Source of the DNA: an uncultured Bacteroidales bacterium
Lineage (GTDB): Bacteria > Bacteroidota > Bacteroidia > Bacteroidales > F082
Reading direction: 5' to 3'
NCBI GenBank assembly: GCA_905236635.1
Contig: CAJOCJ010000010.1
Coordinates: 1 to 56,587 of the forward strand
DNA: 56,587 nt
A program made the translations under genes and the position numbers. Within the stretch, counting starts at the first letter, position 1. Each line of letters starts with the position of its first letter. Under the pieces are notes generated by a model. That model saw nothing but the letters and a program-made list of their open reading frames with translations, made no database searches and had not been told where the DNA came from. Shown here piece after piece: positions 15,019-23,976 of this stretch.

Positions 15019-15791
15019 TTACTAGCAAGACCAACCCTAAGATAAAGAATATCATCAAGTTAGAGAAGGCCTCGGAGCGCCGAGCGCAGAACCGCATCCT
15101 TATTGAGGGGCGGCGTGAAATCGAGCGCGCCGTGGCGTGCGGCTTCGAGGTAGACACGTTGTTCGTGTGTCCGGACATCGCGCAGAATGGTGCCGGCATA
15201 GCGGCACGCTCGATTGAGGAGGTTTCCTTGGATGTGTTCGAGAAAATCGCCTACCGTGAAGGCAGCGACGGACTGTTGGCCGTGGCCATCCCTAGATACG
15301 CGGACTTGCAGTCGTTCCGGCCTCGCAGGAAGAACCCGCTCATCATAGTGTTGGAGACCGTGGAGAAGCCCGGAAACCTCGGGGCGGTGCTGCGCACCGC
15401 CGACGCCGCCGGTGTAGATGCTGTCATCATCGCCGACCCTCGGACAGACCTATATAACCCCAACGCTATCCGCGCCAGCGTGGGATGCATCTTCTCGGTG
15501 CCGCTGTTCGCATGCTCGTCGGAAGAATGCATCAAGTGGCTGAAAGACAACAACATAACGATATATTGCACATATCTCAAAGCTTCCATAGACTACCTCG
15601 ACGCCGACTTCAGGAAAGCCTCGGCGATAGTGATGGGGACAGAGGCGACAGGCATCTCACAGCAGTGGGTCGACGCCGCCGACCATAACATCATCATCCC
15701 GATGAACGGCATCGCCGACTCACTCAACGTCAGCGTGACGACGGCAATAGTTACGTTTGAGGCAGTGAGACAGCGCAGAGTTAAAGTGTAA
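15015..15791 (+). CDS. SpoU/TrmH family RNA 2'-O-methyltransferase
   Basis: 258 residues. An N-terminal L30e-like substrate-binding domain (about 1-95; ITSKTNPKIKNIIKLEKA) is followed by the SPOUT trefoil-knot methyltransferase domain. The three SpoU motifs are clear: EKPGNLGAVLRTADAAG (about 117-133, motif 1 Arg), IVMGTEATGIS (motif 2) and IPMNGIADSLNVSVTTAI (motif 3). It methylates a ribose in rRNA or tRNA using SAM; the target cannot be read. It is coupled by overlap to the EamA gene and followed by a heptamer-period linker. Confidence 0.93.
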   Translation: MITSKTNPKIKNIIKLEKASERRAQNRILIEGRREIERAVACGFEVDTLFVCPDIAQNGAGIAARSIEEVSLDVFEKIAYREGSDGLLAVAIPRYADLQSFRPRRKNPLIIVLETVEKPGNLGAVLRTADAAGVDAVIIADPRTDLYNPNAIRASVGCIFSVPLFACSSEECIKWLKDNNITIYCTYLKASIDYLDADFRKASAIVMGTEATGISQQWVDAADHNIIIPMNGIADSLNVSVTTAIVTFEAVRQRRVKV

Positions 15792-15840
15792 AGTTTAGAG
15801 TTTAGAGTTTAGAGCAGTTTTAAAGTTTAAAGTATAGAGT
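15785..15840. repeat. Heptamer-period linker between SpoU and acyl-ACP thioesterase genes
   Basis: Eight consecutive heptamers in register: AGTGTAA, AGTTTAG three times, AGCAGTT, TTAAAGT twice, ATAGAGT. The first unit contains the stop codon of the SpoU gene, so the repeat has invaded or grown from the coding end. The order of units is nearly the same as in the linker at 17498-17553. Confidence 0.8.
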
Positions 15841-15847
15841 TAAAAGA

Positions 15848-16579
15848 ATGGAAAATAACCAGTTTTCAAGAGAGTTCAAGGTTTGGTCGAGCTATTGCGA
15901 CAGCGCGAACAGACTCAGTCCGCACATGATGCAGACGCTGTTTGAGGAGCTCGCCGACGCCAACGCCATGATGCTCGGCATCGACCAGCCCACGCTCGGC
16001 GAACGTGACAACGCCTTCTGGGTGGTTCGACGCATAAAATTCGAGTTCAAGAGCGTGGTACACGACCATGACGACGTCATACTCAAGACATGGCCATCGG
16101 GACCTGAGGTATTGAAGTGTTTCCGTTCGTACCAGATTCTGAAAAGCAACAACGAACCTGCCGTCAACGCCGTGGCTGAATGGGTGATTTTAGATAAAGA
16201 GACAAGACGCCTGCGCAAGACCGACAGTGTGCATTATCCTGATATTCAATTCATTACAGAGAAAGCGATAGAACCGACGTTCAAGAGATTCAAGGACGAC
16301 TACACTGAAGACGACTTCGTTTACGAGAAGACGATAAAAGCCTCCGACATCGACATCTCACGTCACACCAACAACACCAAATACTGCATGATGATCCTCG
16401 ACTCATTTTCCGTCAAGGAGCAGGAGAACATGACCATCAAAGAGTTGGAGATTCATTACGAAGCCGAGAGTCTGGAAGGCGACGTGCTCCGCATCTATCG
16501 CAAAAAAATGGATGACGAATGGCATTTCGCTATAAAGAAAGCCGGCAAAGTCGTCACATACGCTTATTTGAAGATTTAA
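15848..16579 (+). CDS. Acyl-ACP thioesterase (FatA/FatB-like, double hotdog)
   Basis: 243 residues forming two hotdog domains (about 1-125 and 145-243). It hydrolyses acyl-ACP to release fatty acids from the cytosolic synthesis cycle. The first half shows SANRLSPHMMQTLFEELADA and FWVVRRIKFEF. The second half has the active-site stretch DIDISRHTNNTKY (about residues 173-185), corresponding to the plant FatB motif D-x-N-x-H-x-NN. Asp and His are kept, but the catalytic-loop Asn is Ser here. It is followed 18 bases later by a lipid kinase gene, which suggests a lipid-metabolism pair. Confidence 0.88.
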   Translation: MENNQFSREFKVWSSYCDSANRLSPHMMQTLFEELADANAMMLGIDQPTLGERDNAFWVVRRIKFEFKSVVHDHDDVILKTWPSGPEVLKCFRSYQILKSNNEPAVNAVAEWVILDKETRRLRKTDSVHYPDIQFITEKAIEPTFKRFKDDYTEDDFVYEKTIKASDIDISRHTNNTKYCMMILDSFSVKEQENMTIKELEIHYEAESLEGDVLRIYRKKMDDEWHFAIKKAGKVVTYAYLKI

Positions 16580-16597
16580 AATTTAATTGGAAACGAG

Positions 16598-17503
16598 ATG
16601 AAGCATATTTTCATAGTCAATACTGTTGCCGGCGAGCATTCATGCCTCAACGAGGTAAAAGATGCCATTGCACGTGAGAACGAAGTCATTGACTATGAAA
16701 TATTTACGCCCAACTCCGCAAAAGACAACATCAGTCAGATCAAGGATTATCTTGAGGCTCATCCCGACGAGGAGGTTCGTTTTTACGCTTGTGGCGGCGA
16801 TGGCACTATAAATAAGGTGGCAAGCGGCATCTACGGCTATCCCAATGCCAGCATGGCAGTGTTAGCCTACGGCAGCGGCAACGATTACATCAAGTATTTC
16901 GCTGATTTGCAGACGTTTAGAGATGTCGAGAAAGTGATGCATGGCACCGAGACAAAGGTCGACATCATGCGGGTGAACGACAGATATGCATTAAACGCCA
17001 CACATTTCGGTCTGGATTCCGCTGTAGCAAAGACGATGAACAAAATCCGCCGCTACCCTATCATCGGAGGCAAGATGTGCTATCCCATCGCGGTGTTTAA
17101 GGCGTTTCTCACTGGCATGCGCACCCGATGCACCATTTATGCCGACGGCGAGAAACTCAATGATGGCAAGATATGCCTCTGCACCATCGCTAACGGCAAA
17201 TACGTGGGTGGCAGCTACAAATGCGCACCACGCTCATCGAACGAGGACGGACTGTTGGAGGTTTGTATCATCAAGCCGGTATCGAGAATCCAATTTATGA
17301 GATTGAAAAAGTCATACACCAACGGTACACATCTCGACAATCCGAAATTCAACAAATATGTTGTATATCGCCAAGCAAGACAGGTGGTTATCGAAGGCGG
17401 AAAAGGATTTTGCGTATCCATCGACGGCGAGATTTTGAGGGACGAGAAGATTGTGGTTGAAAACAACCAACAAGCGATAAGGTTTATTGTGCCTAATAGT
17501 TGA
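16598..17503 (+). CDS. Diacylglycerol/lipid kinase family protein
   Basis: 301 residues of the DAGK/YegS catalytic fold. The nucleotide-binding motif ACGGDGTINKVASGI is at about residues 64-78 and is followed by VLAYGSGNDYIKYF. A C-terminal beta-sandwich part contains GKICLCTIANGKYVGG and ends with GFCVSIDGEIL, as usual. Relatives phosphorylate diacylglycerol or related lipids at the membrane. It sits directly behind the acyl-ACP thioesterase gene. The stop codon lies inside the first heptamer of the linker that follows. Confidence 0.9.
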   Translation: MKHIFIVNTVAGEHSCLNEVKDAIARENEVIDYEIFTPNSAKDNISQIKDYLEAHPDEEVRFYACGGDGTINKVASGIYGYPNASMAVLAYGSGNDYIKYFADLQTFRDVEKVMHGTETKVDIMRVNDRYALNATHFGLDSAVAKTMNKIRRYPIIGGKMCYPIAVFKAFLTGMRTRCTIYADGEKLNDGKICLCTIANGKYVGGSYKCAPRSSNEDGLLEVCIIKPVSRIQFMRLKKSYTNGTHLDNPKFNKYVVYRQARQVVIEGGKGFCVSIDGEILRDEKIVVENNQQAIRFIVPNS

Positions 17504-17553
17504 GAGTTTAGAGTGTAGAGTTTAGAGTAGTTTTGAAGTTGAGAGTTTTTAGT
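17498..17553. repeat. Heptamer-period linker after the lipid kinase gene
   Basis: Eight units in register: AGTTGAG, AGTTTAG, AGTGTAG, AGTTTAG, AGTAGTT, TTGAAGT, TGAGAGT, TTTTAGT. The gene's TGA stop lies in the first unit. Unit order parallels that at 15785-15840, which argues for a common origin and not for chance AT richness. Confidence 0.8.
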
Positions 17554-17592
17554 TTTAAAAAATATTAATTATAAAAATCCGATAAATAATCG

Positions 17593-17600
17593 TATTTTTG
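17593..17600 (+). promoter_or_regulatory. -7 promoter element for the ADP-forming acyl-CoA synthetase gene
   Basis: TATTTTTG fits TAnnTTTG exactly, 33 bases before the ATG at 17634, leaving a leader of about 28 bases. Confidence 0.65.
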
Positions 17601-17633
17601 CAGAAAATTGGAACAAATTAAAAATTAAGATAT

Positions 17634-19694
17634 ATGATCGCAAGAGAACTTTTAAATCCGAAGAGCATCGTGGTGTGCGGTGCGTCGAGTGACATCCACA
17701 AACCTGGTGGAAAAGCTTTGAAAAACCTTCTTGAGAGCCCTTTCAGAGGTCCTGTCTATGCGGTGAACCCGAAAGAGACTGAGGTGCAGGGCGTGAAATG
17801 CTACGCCAGCGTCAACGAGCTTCCGAATGTGGAATGCGCCATCATCTGCATCGCAGCCAAGTTCTGCGCACAGACCGTCGATGTTTTGGCAAAAGAGAAA
17901 GGCTGCAAGGGCTTCATCATCATCAGTGCAGGATTCTCGGAGGAGAACCACGAGGGTGCCTTGATTGAAAAACATATCGTCGACACCATCAACAGCGTCG
18001 GCGGCAGCCTGATAGGCCCTAACTGCACAGGCTTCCTCAACGTGAACTACGCAGGATGCTTCGACACCCCTATCCCGACACTTGACCCGAAAGGCGTCGA
18101 CTTCATCACAGGCTCGGGCGCTACAGCAGTGTTCATTAAGGAATACGGCATGAGCAACGGACTGAAGTTCAACAGCGTGTGGGCAGTGGGTAACAGCGCT
18201 CAACTCGGCATCGAGGACGTGCTAGAACACCTCGACGAGACCTTCGACCCAGTGAAGTCGAGCCATGTCATCATGCTTTACATGGAGAAGATCGGTGACC
18301 CACAGAGACTGCTCAAACATAGCCGCAGCCTCATCAACAAAGGATGCCATATCGCAGCTATCAAGTCTGGCGGCTCGGCAGCAGGCAGCCGCGCAGCGTC
18401 ATCACATACAGGCGCCCTCGCCACCAACGACGCCGTTGTTGACGCATTGTTCAAGAAAGCAGGCATCGTGCGTTGCCAGAACCGTCAGGAGCTTACGACA
18501 GTGTGCGGCGTGTTCATGCACCCTGAAATCAAAGGCAAACGCTGCGCGGTGATAACACACGCCGGCGGTCCGGCCGTCATGCTGACAGACGTATTGTCGA
18601 ACGGCGGTATGGAAGTGCCTTCACTCAAAGACCATCCGGCAAGCCCTGCCCTGCTTGAGAAACTCTTCGCAGGCTCATCAGTGGGCAACCCTATCGACTT
18701 CCTCGCGACAGGAACAGCCGAGCAGCTCGGATATATCATCGACACCGTCGAGAACGAATACACCGACATCGACTTCTCGGTTGTCATCTTTGGCTCACCA
18801 GGATTGTTCAGCAACAAAGAGGTATATGACCTGCTCGACGCTAAGATGAAGACATGCAAAAAGCCTATCTTCCCTGTTTTGCCTTCAATCATCAACGTGA
18901 AAGATGAGATTGAAGACTTCATCGCAAAAGGCCGTATCAACTTCCCAGAAGAGTGCGTGTTGGGTAATGCTATCTGCAAGGTCTATAACACTCCGAAGCC
19001 ACAGCCTGAGAATGTGGAGATGCCAAAGGTCGACACAGCCCGCATCCGCAAGTGCATCGACAGCTGCGAGAACGGATATATCGCTCCTGATAAGATTTAC
19101 GAACTCCTCGACGCAGCAGGCATCGCACAGAAACAGATCCGCGTCGTCGACAAGAAACAGCAGGCATTGGACTTCGCCAACGAGGTGGGTTATCCTCTCG
19201 TGATGAAGGTCGTCGGCCCTGTCCACAAGTCAGACGTGGGCGGCGTGACCTTGAACGTTCGCGACATCGAGACCGTCGGCAAGGAGTTTGACCGTTTGAT
19301 GGCTATCAAAGACACCTACGCAGTGGAGATGTACCCTATGCTTGACGGCACTGAGGTTTACATCGGAGCCATTCGCGACAAGAAGTTCGGACATCAGGTG
19401 TTCTTTGGCTTGGGCGGCATCTTCATCGAGGTCTTGAAAGACGTCCAGAGCTCATTGGTGCCAATCAGCGCTGATGAAGCCAAGGAAGCCCTCACCCACC
19501 TCCGTGGATACAAAATCTTGCAAGGCGTTCGCGGTCAGCAGCCAGTCAACGTCAATGTCTATGCTGAGCAGATTGCAAGAGTAGCCGCCTTGGTGATGGC
19601 AGCTCCTGAGATTGCTGAGATGGACCTCAACCCGTTGCTTGGCAATCCGAAGAACGTGGTGGCTGTCGATGCACGTATCAGAATTGAGAAATAG
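17634..19694 (+). CDS. Acetate/acyl-CoA ligase (ADP-forming), fused alpha-beta
   Basis: 686 residues. Domain order: CoA-binding Rossmann domain (about 5-130), flavodoxin-like succinyl-CoA-synthetase domains (about 150-450) and a C-terminal ATP-grasp domain (about 470-686). The catalytic His is at residue 258 in SSHTGALATND, the usual phosphohistidine position. ATP-grasp features include GYPLVMKVVGPVHKSDVGG and MDLNPLLGNP. The enzyme converts acyl-CoA plus ADP and phosphate to acid, CoA and ATP, giving substrate-level ATP when acetate or branched-chain acids are excreted. All parts are present, so it should be active. It has its own promoter; the CotH gene follows after 18 bases. Confidence 0.93.
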   Translation: MIARELLNPKSIVVCGASSDIHKPGGKALKNLLESPFRGPVYAVNPKETEVQGVKCYASVNELPNVECAIICIAAKFCAQTVDVLAKEKGCKGFIIISAGFSEENHEGALIEKHIVDTINSVGGSLIGPNCTGFLNVNYAGCFDTPIPTLDPKGVDFITGSGATAVFIKEYGMSNGLKFNSVWAVGNSAQLGIEDVLEHLDETFDPVKSSHVIMLYMEKIGDPQRLLKHSRSLINKGCHIAAIKSGGSAAGSRAASSHTGALATNDAVVDALFKKAGIVRCQNRQELTTVCGVFMHPEIKGKRCAVITHAGGPAVMLTDVLSNGGMEVPSLKDHPASPALLEKLFAGSSVGNPIDFLATGTAEQLGYIIDTVENEYTDIDFSVVIFGSPGLFSNKEVYDLLDAKMKTCKKPIFPVLPSIINVKDEIEDFIAKGRINFPEECVLGNAICKVYNTPKPQPENVEMPKVDTARIRKCIDSCENGYIAPDKIYELLDAAGIAQKQIRVVDKKQQALDFANEVGYPLVMKVVGPVHKSDVGGVTLNVRDIETVGKEFDRLMAIKDTYAVEMYPMLDGTEVYIGAIRDKKFGHQVFFGLGGIFIEVLKDVQSSLVPISADEAKEALTHLRGYKILQGVRGQQPVNVNVYAEQIARVAALVMAAPEIAEMDLNPLLGNPKNVVAVDARIRIEK

Positions 19695-19712
19695 TTTCGA
19701 CTTATACTATAG

Positions 19713-21515
19713 ATGATGAAGAAGATATGCTTCGTTGCATTCTTATTGATGATGTTACAGATTTGTCTGTATTCGCAAGATACCGTAACATTCTCACACT
19801 CAGGAGGTTTCTACGATAACAGCTTCAATCTCGAGTTAACATGCAACAAAGCACATCATATTCGTTATACAACCAACGGAGGCACTCCTACGGCGAATTC
19901 TATGCTGTACGAAGCGCCTCTGTTTTTGGATGAGAGTCTGTATTCGCATTCAAACATCTACACAATACAAATCTCGCCTGAAGACCTTATTTATGTGCCA
20001 GAATCTGTGAATCATTGTATTGTGATAAGGGCTGCCGCTTTTGACGATGACGGGAATTGTGTCAGCGACGTGCTTACTAACAGTTATTTCATAAATACTC
20101 TTGGCTGCGACTCTCATGGGTTGCCTGTAATATCGATATGCGCCGATTCGCTGGATTTATTTGATTATTACACTGGGATTTTCGTCCCAGGTGTGTATTT
20201 TGACCCACAAGATCCCTATTGGACTGGCAATTATTATCAGTCGGGACGTGATTGGGAGATAATGATGAATATCGAGTTTTATGAAATCGACAACACCGGC
20301 ATCAACCAGAAAGCGGGATTGAGGACTCACGGAGGAAATGGACGACGTTTCCAACAGAAAGGCATGAAGATTTATGCCAGGGAGGAATATGGCAAAAAAC
20401 GCTTCAAACACAAATTTTTCGACAACATCTCCCTTAACGATTTCAAGCATCTCACAATAAAGCCATTAAGGAGCTCCTGGAATCAGGCGGGAATACAAGA
20501 CCATGTATGCAACATGATTGTAAGTAGCGGTCTTGACATCGAGCCGTTGGCTTCACGGCCGATTATACTATTCCTAAACGGCGAGTATTGGGGTATTTAT
20601 TTCATCCATGAGAAGCCTGACGAACGCTACCTCGAGAACCATTTGAACGCCGACCTTGAGTCATTGAACATCATGTCGAATTGGGAACATCTGGTCGATT
20701 ACGGCGATGGAACGCAATTTATCAACATGATGTTGTGGCTTGAGACAGCCGATCTCTCAAACCCAGATGATTACGCTATTGTTGACAATTTCTTCGATAT
20801 AAGTAGCTTTATCGACTACCAGATTTTCGAATTATACAGCGCAAATCTCGACTGGCCCTCAAACAACATGTGCAGTTGGCAGCAAGAAGGTGGGAAATGG
20901 AGATTTTTCTTCAAGGACGGCGACGCATGTTTCATAGGCATAAATTTTGATGTGTTCGCAAACGCCACAACCGACGGTCAGTTAGCGACTTTATTATTTA
21001 GAAAGCTTCTTGCAAATGAGGGTTTTGTCGCAAGGTTTTCAGAAAGGTTCGTGGAACTAATGGACACACACCTCTCCTATTCTAAGATTTCGCACCATCT
21101 TACAGAAGTTAAAAACGATATACAGCAGGAGATTCCAACACAAAGCCAGAGATTCGGTTATCCACAGAATTATGATACTTGGATGGAAGATATAAACTAT
21201 ACCGATTTTTTTCTTCGTAAAAGGACACAATACTTGAGAGAAATGCTGAATGAATTCATTAGTTATTATGAAATCGATGAGCATATTGTCAAAATTTATC
21301 CGAACATAACATCCGGTCAAATAAACATCATTATTACGGGTTCGCTCAAGAGACAATCTGAAATCAGCATTTACGATATGATGGGGAAAATAGTGTTTTC
21401 AAAACCTCTGGACAACGCCTATGAGGGAGATGTCATTTCATTCAACCCTAATCTCAAACCAGGAATTTATCTATTAAAAATCGGAGTTTTCACTCAACGA
21501 ATTGTAATTCAATAA
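19713..21515 (+). CDS. T9SS-sorted CotH kinase family surface protein
   Basis: 600 residues. Signal peptide about 1-22 (ending CLYSQ). Then a chitobiase-C-like strand domain (about 30-85; HIRYTTNGGTPTANSMLYE) and the CotH domain (about 190-500; GLRTHGGNGRRFQQKGMKIYA, IHEKPDERYLENHL, WRFFFKDGDACF as the kinase-like metal motif). The C-terminus is a type A T9SS sorting domain (about 525-600; VKIYPNITSGQINI, ending GIYLLKIGVFTQRIVIQ). It should be exported and attached to the cell surface. CotH homologues are atypical protein kinases or cellulosome-type binding proteins; the substrate here is unknown. It is AT-richer than the preceding synthetase gene. Confidence 0.88.
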   Translation: MMKKICFVAFLLMMLQICLYSQDTVTFSHSGGFYDNSFNLELTCNKAHHIRYTTNGGTPTANSMLYEAPLFLDESLYSHSNIYTIQISPEDLIYVPESVNHCIVIRAAAFDDDGNCVSDVLTNSYFINTLGCDSHGLPVISICADSLDLFDYYTGIFVPGVYFDPQDPYWTGNYYQSGRDWEIMMNIEFYEIDNTGINQKAGLRTHGGNGRRFQQKGMKIYAREEYGKKRFKHKFFDNISLNDFKHLTIKPLRSSWNQAGIQDHVCNMIVSSGLDIEPLASRPIILFLNGEYWGIYFIHEKPDERYLENHLNADLESLNIMSNWEHLVDYGDGTQFINMMLWLETADLSNPDDYAIVDNFFDISSFIDYQIFELYSANLDWPSNNMCSWQQEGGKWRFFFKDGDACFIGINFDVFANATTDGQLATLLFRKLLANEGFVARFSERFVELMDTHLSYSKISHHLTEVKNDIQQEIPTQSQRFGYPQNYDTWMEDINYTDFFLRKRTQYLREMLNEFISYYEIDEHIVKIYPNITSGQINIIITGSLKRQSEISIYDMMGKIVFSKPLDNAYEGDVISFNPNLKPGIYLLKIGVFTQRIVIQ

Positions 21516-21518
21516 AAT

Positions 21519-22208
21519 ATGAAAATATCAGACAAAATCACCATTATTGTTATAGCCGCAGTCATCTGCGGCTTCGCTTTTATCCCGGGAGCATGGGACT
21601 GGTTTATCCGCAACACCAATAACCACGGGCTTCTGATGAGTTTCTTCAAGTTCGCGATTTTAGGGACATTTGGCGAGATGCTCTCATTGAGAATCAGAGA
21701 AGGCGTTTACCTAAAAAAAGGCTTCGGACTCCTGCCGAAGATGCTCGTATGGGGCGTTTTAGGCGTTGTCATCGCCTCCGCAATGACGATTTTCAAGACC
21801 GGAACGGTGGTCTTGCTCGACAAAGGCTTCCACCTCAACGGTAAGGCGGCTATGTGGTTCATAGGCAACCTCAGCTGGGGCAAGTTTTTCGTTGCGTTGT
21901 GCGTCAGCGTGCTGATGAACACCCTGTTTGCGCCGGTTTTCATGACGTTCCACAAGATCACCGACATCCACATCGCCGAGACTGGTGGCAGCTTGGCCGG
22001 CTTTTTCAGCAGTCCACTTTGCATTCAGCAGACCATGGCAGAAAAAATCAACTGGAACATACAATACGGCTTCGTGTTCAAGAAGACTATACCGCTGTTT
22101 TGGTATCCAGCTCACACCATAACCTTCTTATTGCCAGGCACTTACCAGGTGTTGTTTGCAGCTGCCTTGGGAGTGGCGTTAGGTGTTATCCTAAGCATAA
22201 AAAAATAA
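21519..22208 (+). CDS. Mpv17/PMP22-like integral membrane protein
   Basis: 229 residues with at least five hydrophobic segments (about 8-25, 40-58, 72-92, 110-138, 195-222). The C-terminal part (WNIQYGFVFKKTIPLFWYPAHTITFLLP) resembles the Mpv17/PMP22 signature in which an aromatic-rich loop precedes the last helix. This is a recognition from pattern only; bacterial members have no established function. Three bases separate it from the CotH gene, so it may be co-transcribed. No terminator was found behind it. Confidence 0.65.
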   Translation: MKISDKITIIVIAAVICGFAFIPGAWDWFIRNTNNHGLLMSFFKFAILGTFGEMLSLRIREGVYLKKGFGLLPKMLVWGVLGVVIASAMTIFKTGTVVLLDKGFHLNGKAAMWFIGNLSWGKFFVALCVSVLMNTLFAPVFMTFHKITDIHIAETGGSLAGFFSSPLCIQQTMAEKINWNIQYGFVFKKTIPLFWYPAHTITFLLPGTYQVLFAAALGVALGVILSIKK

Positions 22209-22233
22209 TTTTTAAAATTTTTTCACTTTTTTC

Positions 22234-22263
22234 TTGACATGTAAAAAATTTGTTGTATTTTTG
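22234..22263 (+). promoter_or_regulatory. Promoter of the ABC-GntR operon
   Basis: TTGAC (22234-22238), 17 bases, then TATTTTTG (22256-22263). This is the clearest two-element promoter in the window. The leader to the ATG at 22317 is about 48 bases, and the GntR protein encoded at the operon end is the obvious candidate to bind here. Confidence 0.75.
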
Positions 22264-22316
22264 CAGTGTATTAGATGACTAGTACAGCATAAAATTAACA
22301 ACAAATATTATATAAC

Positions 22317-23141
22317 ATGATCAAAATCAACAACTTGGACTTCGCGTACAAAAACACGCAAGTCTTCAGAAGAATCAGCCTGGAGTTCCAGAAGGGCAAC
22401 ATCTACGGGCTCTTGGGCGAGAACGGCGTCGGCAAGACCACCTTATTAAAATTAATATGCGGTCTGCAGAAGCCACAGCATGGAGAAGTCACCGTCGACG
22501 GCTTCGTGCCATCAGAGAGGAAACCGGAATTCCTGCAAAACGTGTATTTCCTGCCAGAGGAAGTGATAACCGAGGACACAACACCTGAGAAATTCATCAA
22601 AAAAACAGGTGTCTTCTACCCTCGCTACGATTACGAGCTCTTTAACAAACTGATGAAGGAGCTTGAAGTCGATCTTAACAAGAAATTCAATGAGCTGTCG
22701 CATGGTCAGAAGAAGAAAGCCCTCCTCGCCTGTGCCATGTCGTTGAAGACCGACTATCTCTTCTTGGACGAGCCTACCAACGGCCTCGACATCCCTTCGA
22801 AAGCCTTGTTCCGCAAGGTTATTTCGCAATATTGCAACGACGAGACCACCGTCATCATCTCGACACACCAGGTGAAAGATGTGGAGAACCTCATCGACCC
22901 TATCGTCATCCTCGACCGCGACGACGTGCTGCTCAACGCCAGCTTCTCGCAGATCACTGAGAAGATTTTCTTCGAATACGGTCCAGAGAGACTCGACAAC
23001 GCTTACTACACTGAGATGCTGCCAGGCGGCTACATCAACGTGATGCGCAATGTGAACAACGAAGAGAGCAACATCAACATTGAGGCGCTGTTCAATGCTG
23101 TTATGAAAAACAAAGAAACCATCAAAAACTTAATGAAATGA
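22317..23141 (+). CDS. ABC transporter ATP-binding protein
   Basis: 274 residues. Walker A GLLGENGVGKTTLL (about 33-46), signature ELSHGQKKKALLA (about 125-137), Walker B YLFLDEPTNGLD (about 145-156) and switch His in IISTHQVKD are all intact, so it should hydrolyse ATP. A C-terminal extension of about 60 residues follows. It overlaps the next gene by 4 bases (ATGA), and that gene encodes the membrane partner. Together with the GntR gene this is a YtrA-type operon as known from envelope-stress systems; the substrate is unknown. Confidence 0.92.
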   Translation: MIKINNLDFAYKNTQVFRRISLEFQKGNIYGLLGENGVGKTTLLKLICGLQKPQHGEVTVDGFVPSERKPEFLQNVYFLPEEVITEDTTPEKFIKKTGVFYPRYDYELFNKLMKELEVDLNKKFNELSHGQKKKALLACAMSLKTDYLFLDEPTNGLDIPSKALFRKVISQYCNDETTVIISTHQVKDVENLIDPIVILDRDDVLLNASFSQITEKIFFEYGPERLDNAYYTEMLPGGYINVMRNVNNEESNINIEALFNAVMKNKETIKNLMK

Positions 23142-23974
23142 ACAATACACTAAATATCAACAGATTAGGGAAAGTCATCAAATATGATGGCGCCAGTTTC
23201 TTCCATAACTTGAGCCTTACTCTCATCATTTTATGGGCAATCCCTGTGGCATTATGGCTCATCGCCAGTTTGACACCTAACGATGGTCACATGGAGGCTT
23301 ATATGCGCATCAGCATGATCGAGTCGCTGACAAAAATCCTCTTGATCCTCACCCCTGCCGCGCTTTACAAGTCGTGCAACGATGCCCGTAAAGGCATAGG
23401 ATACGCCATGATGCCGGCATCGGCCTTGGAGAAATTCATCAGCATGGTGTTTTACTGCGCCATAGCAGCACCTATAGTATATATAGCGGGCGCACTCGCA
23501 GTCGACTCAATTCTCGCATTGTTTGGCGGGCCTTACGAAGGCTTTGCAATCGCCGGTTATTTCAACCAATACGAGCAGATAAGAAATGTGTTTGAGACTA
23601 ATATGATGATGAATCCAGAAGAATTTGATAAATATACAAGTATGATGACGCCAGCATGGATTATCTTTTCCGACATCTTCAGCGTATTGATGCTTTCATC
23701 TATTTTCATGTTTGGAAACATGATCTTCAAAAAGCGTAAGACAGGCAAGATGATTGGCATTATCGTGCTTTTAATCATACTCTTCCTGATTGTTTTTGTC
23801 AATTATGTGACAAATCATAGAACGATGTTTACCTACATGGACGCAGATAACGCCGAAGAAATCATCAAGCGTTTCATTTACATCATGATACGCGTCGCCT
23901 TCGTGGTTGAAATCGTGATTTCAGTAGTGATGCTTTGGCTTACCTATTTTAAAATTAAGACACAAAAATATTAA
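23138..23974 (+). CDS. ABC transporter membrane subunit
   Basis: 278 residues with about six hydrophobic segments (about 22-42, 60-80, 100-128, 175-198, 205-227, 245-270). The segment YAMMPASALEKFISMVFYC after the second helix is typical of the ABC-2-like permeases paired with small ATPases in Bacteroidota. Its start codon overlaps the ATPase stop, so the two are translated together. Recognised by context and topology, not by a catalytic motif. Confidence 0.8.
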   Translation: MNNTLNINRLGKVIKYDGASFFHNLSLTLIILWAIPVALWLIASLTPNDGHMEAYMRISMIESLTKILLILTPAALYKSCNDARKGIGYAMMPASALEKFISMVFYCAIAAPIVYIAGALAVDSILALFGGPYEGFAIAGYFNQYEQIRNVFETNMMMNPEEFDKYTSMMTPAWIIFSDIFSVLMLSSIFMFGNMIFKKRKTGKMIGIIVLLIILFLIVFVNYVTNHRTMFTYMDADNAEEIIKRFIYIMIRVAFVVEIVISVVMLWLTYFKIKTQKY

Positions 23975-23976
23975 TT

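Noticed and set aside
15785-17553. Possible CRISPR array from the repeated linkers
   Set aside because: Units are 7 bases, contiguous and without unique spacers of constant length; no cas genes are nearby.
18485-18979. 164-codon minus-strand frame inside the acyl-CoA synthetase gene
   Set aside because: Antisense shadow; the plus-strand enzyme is complete with all motifs.
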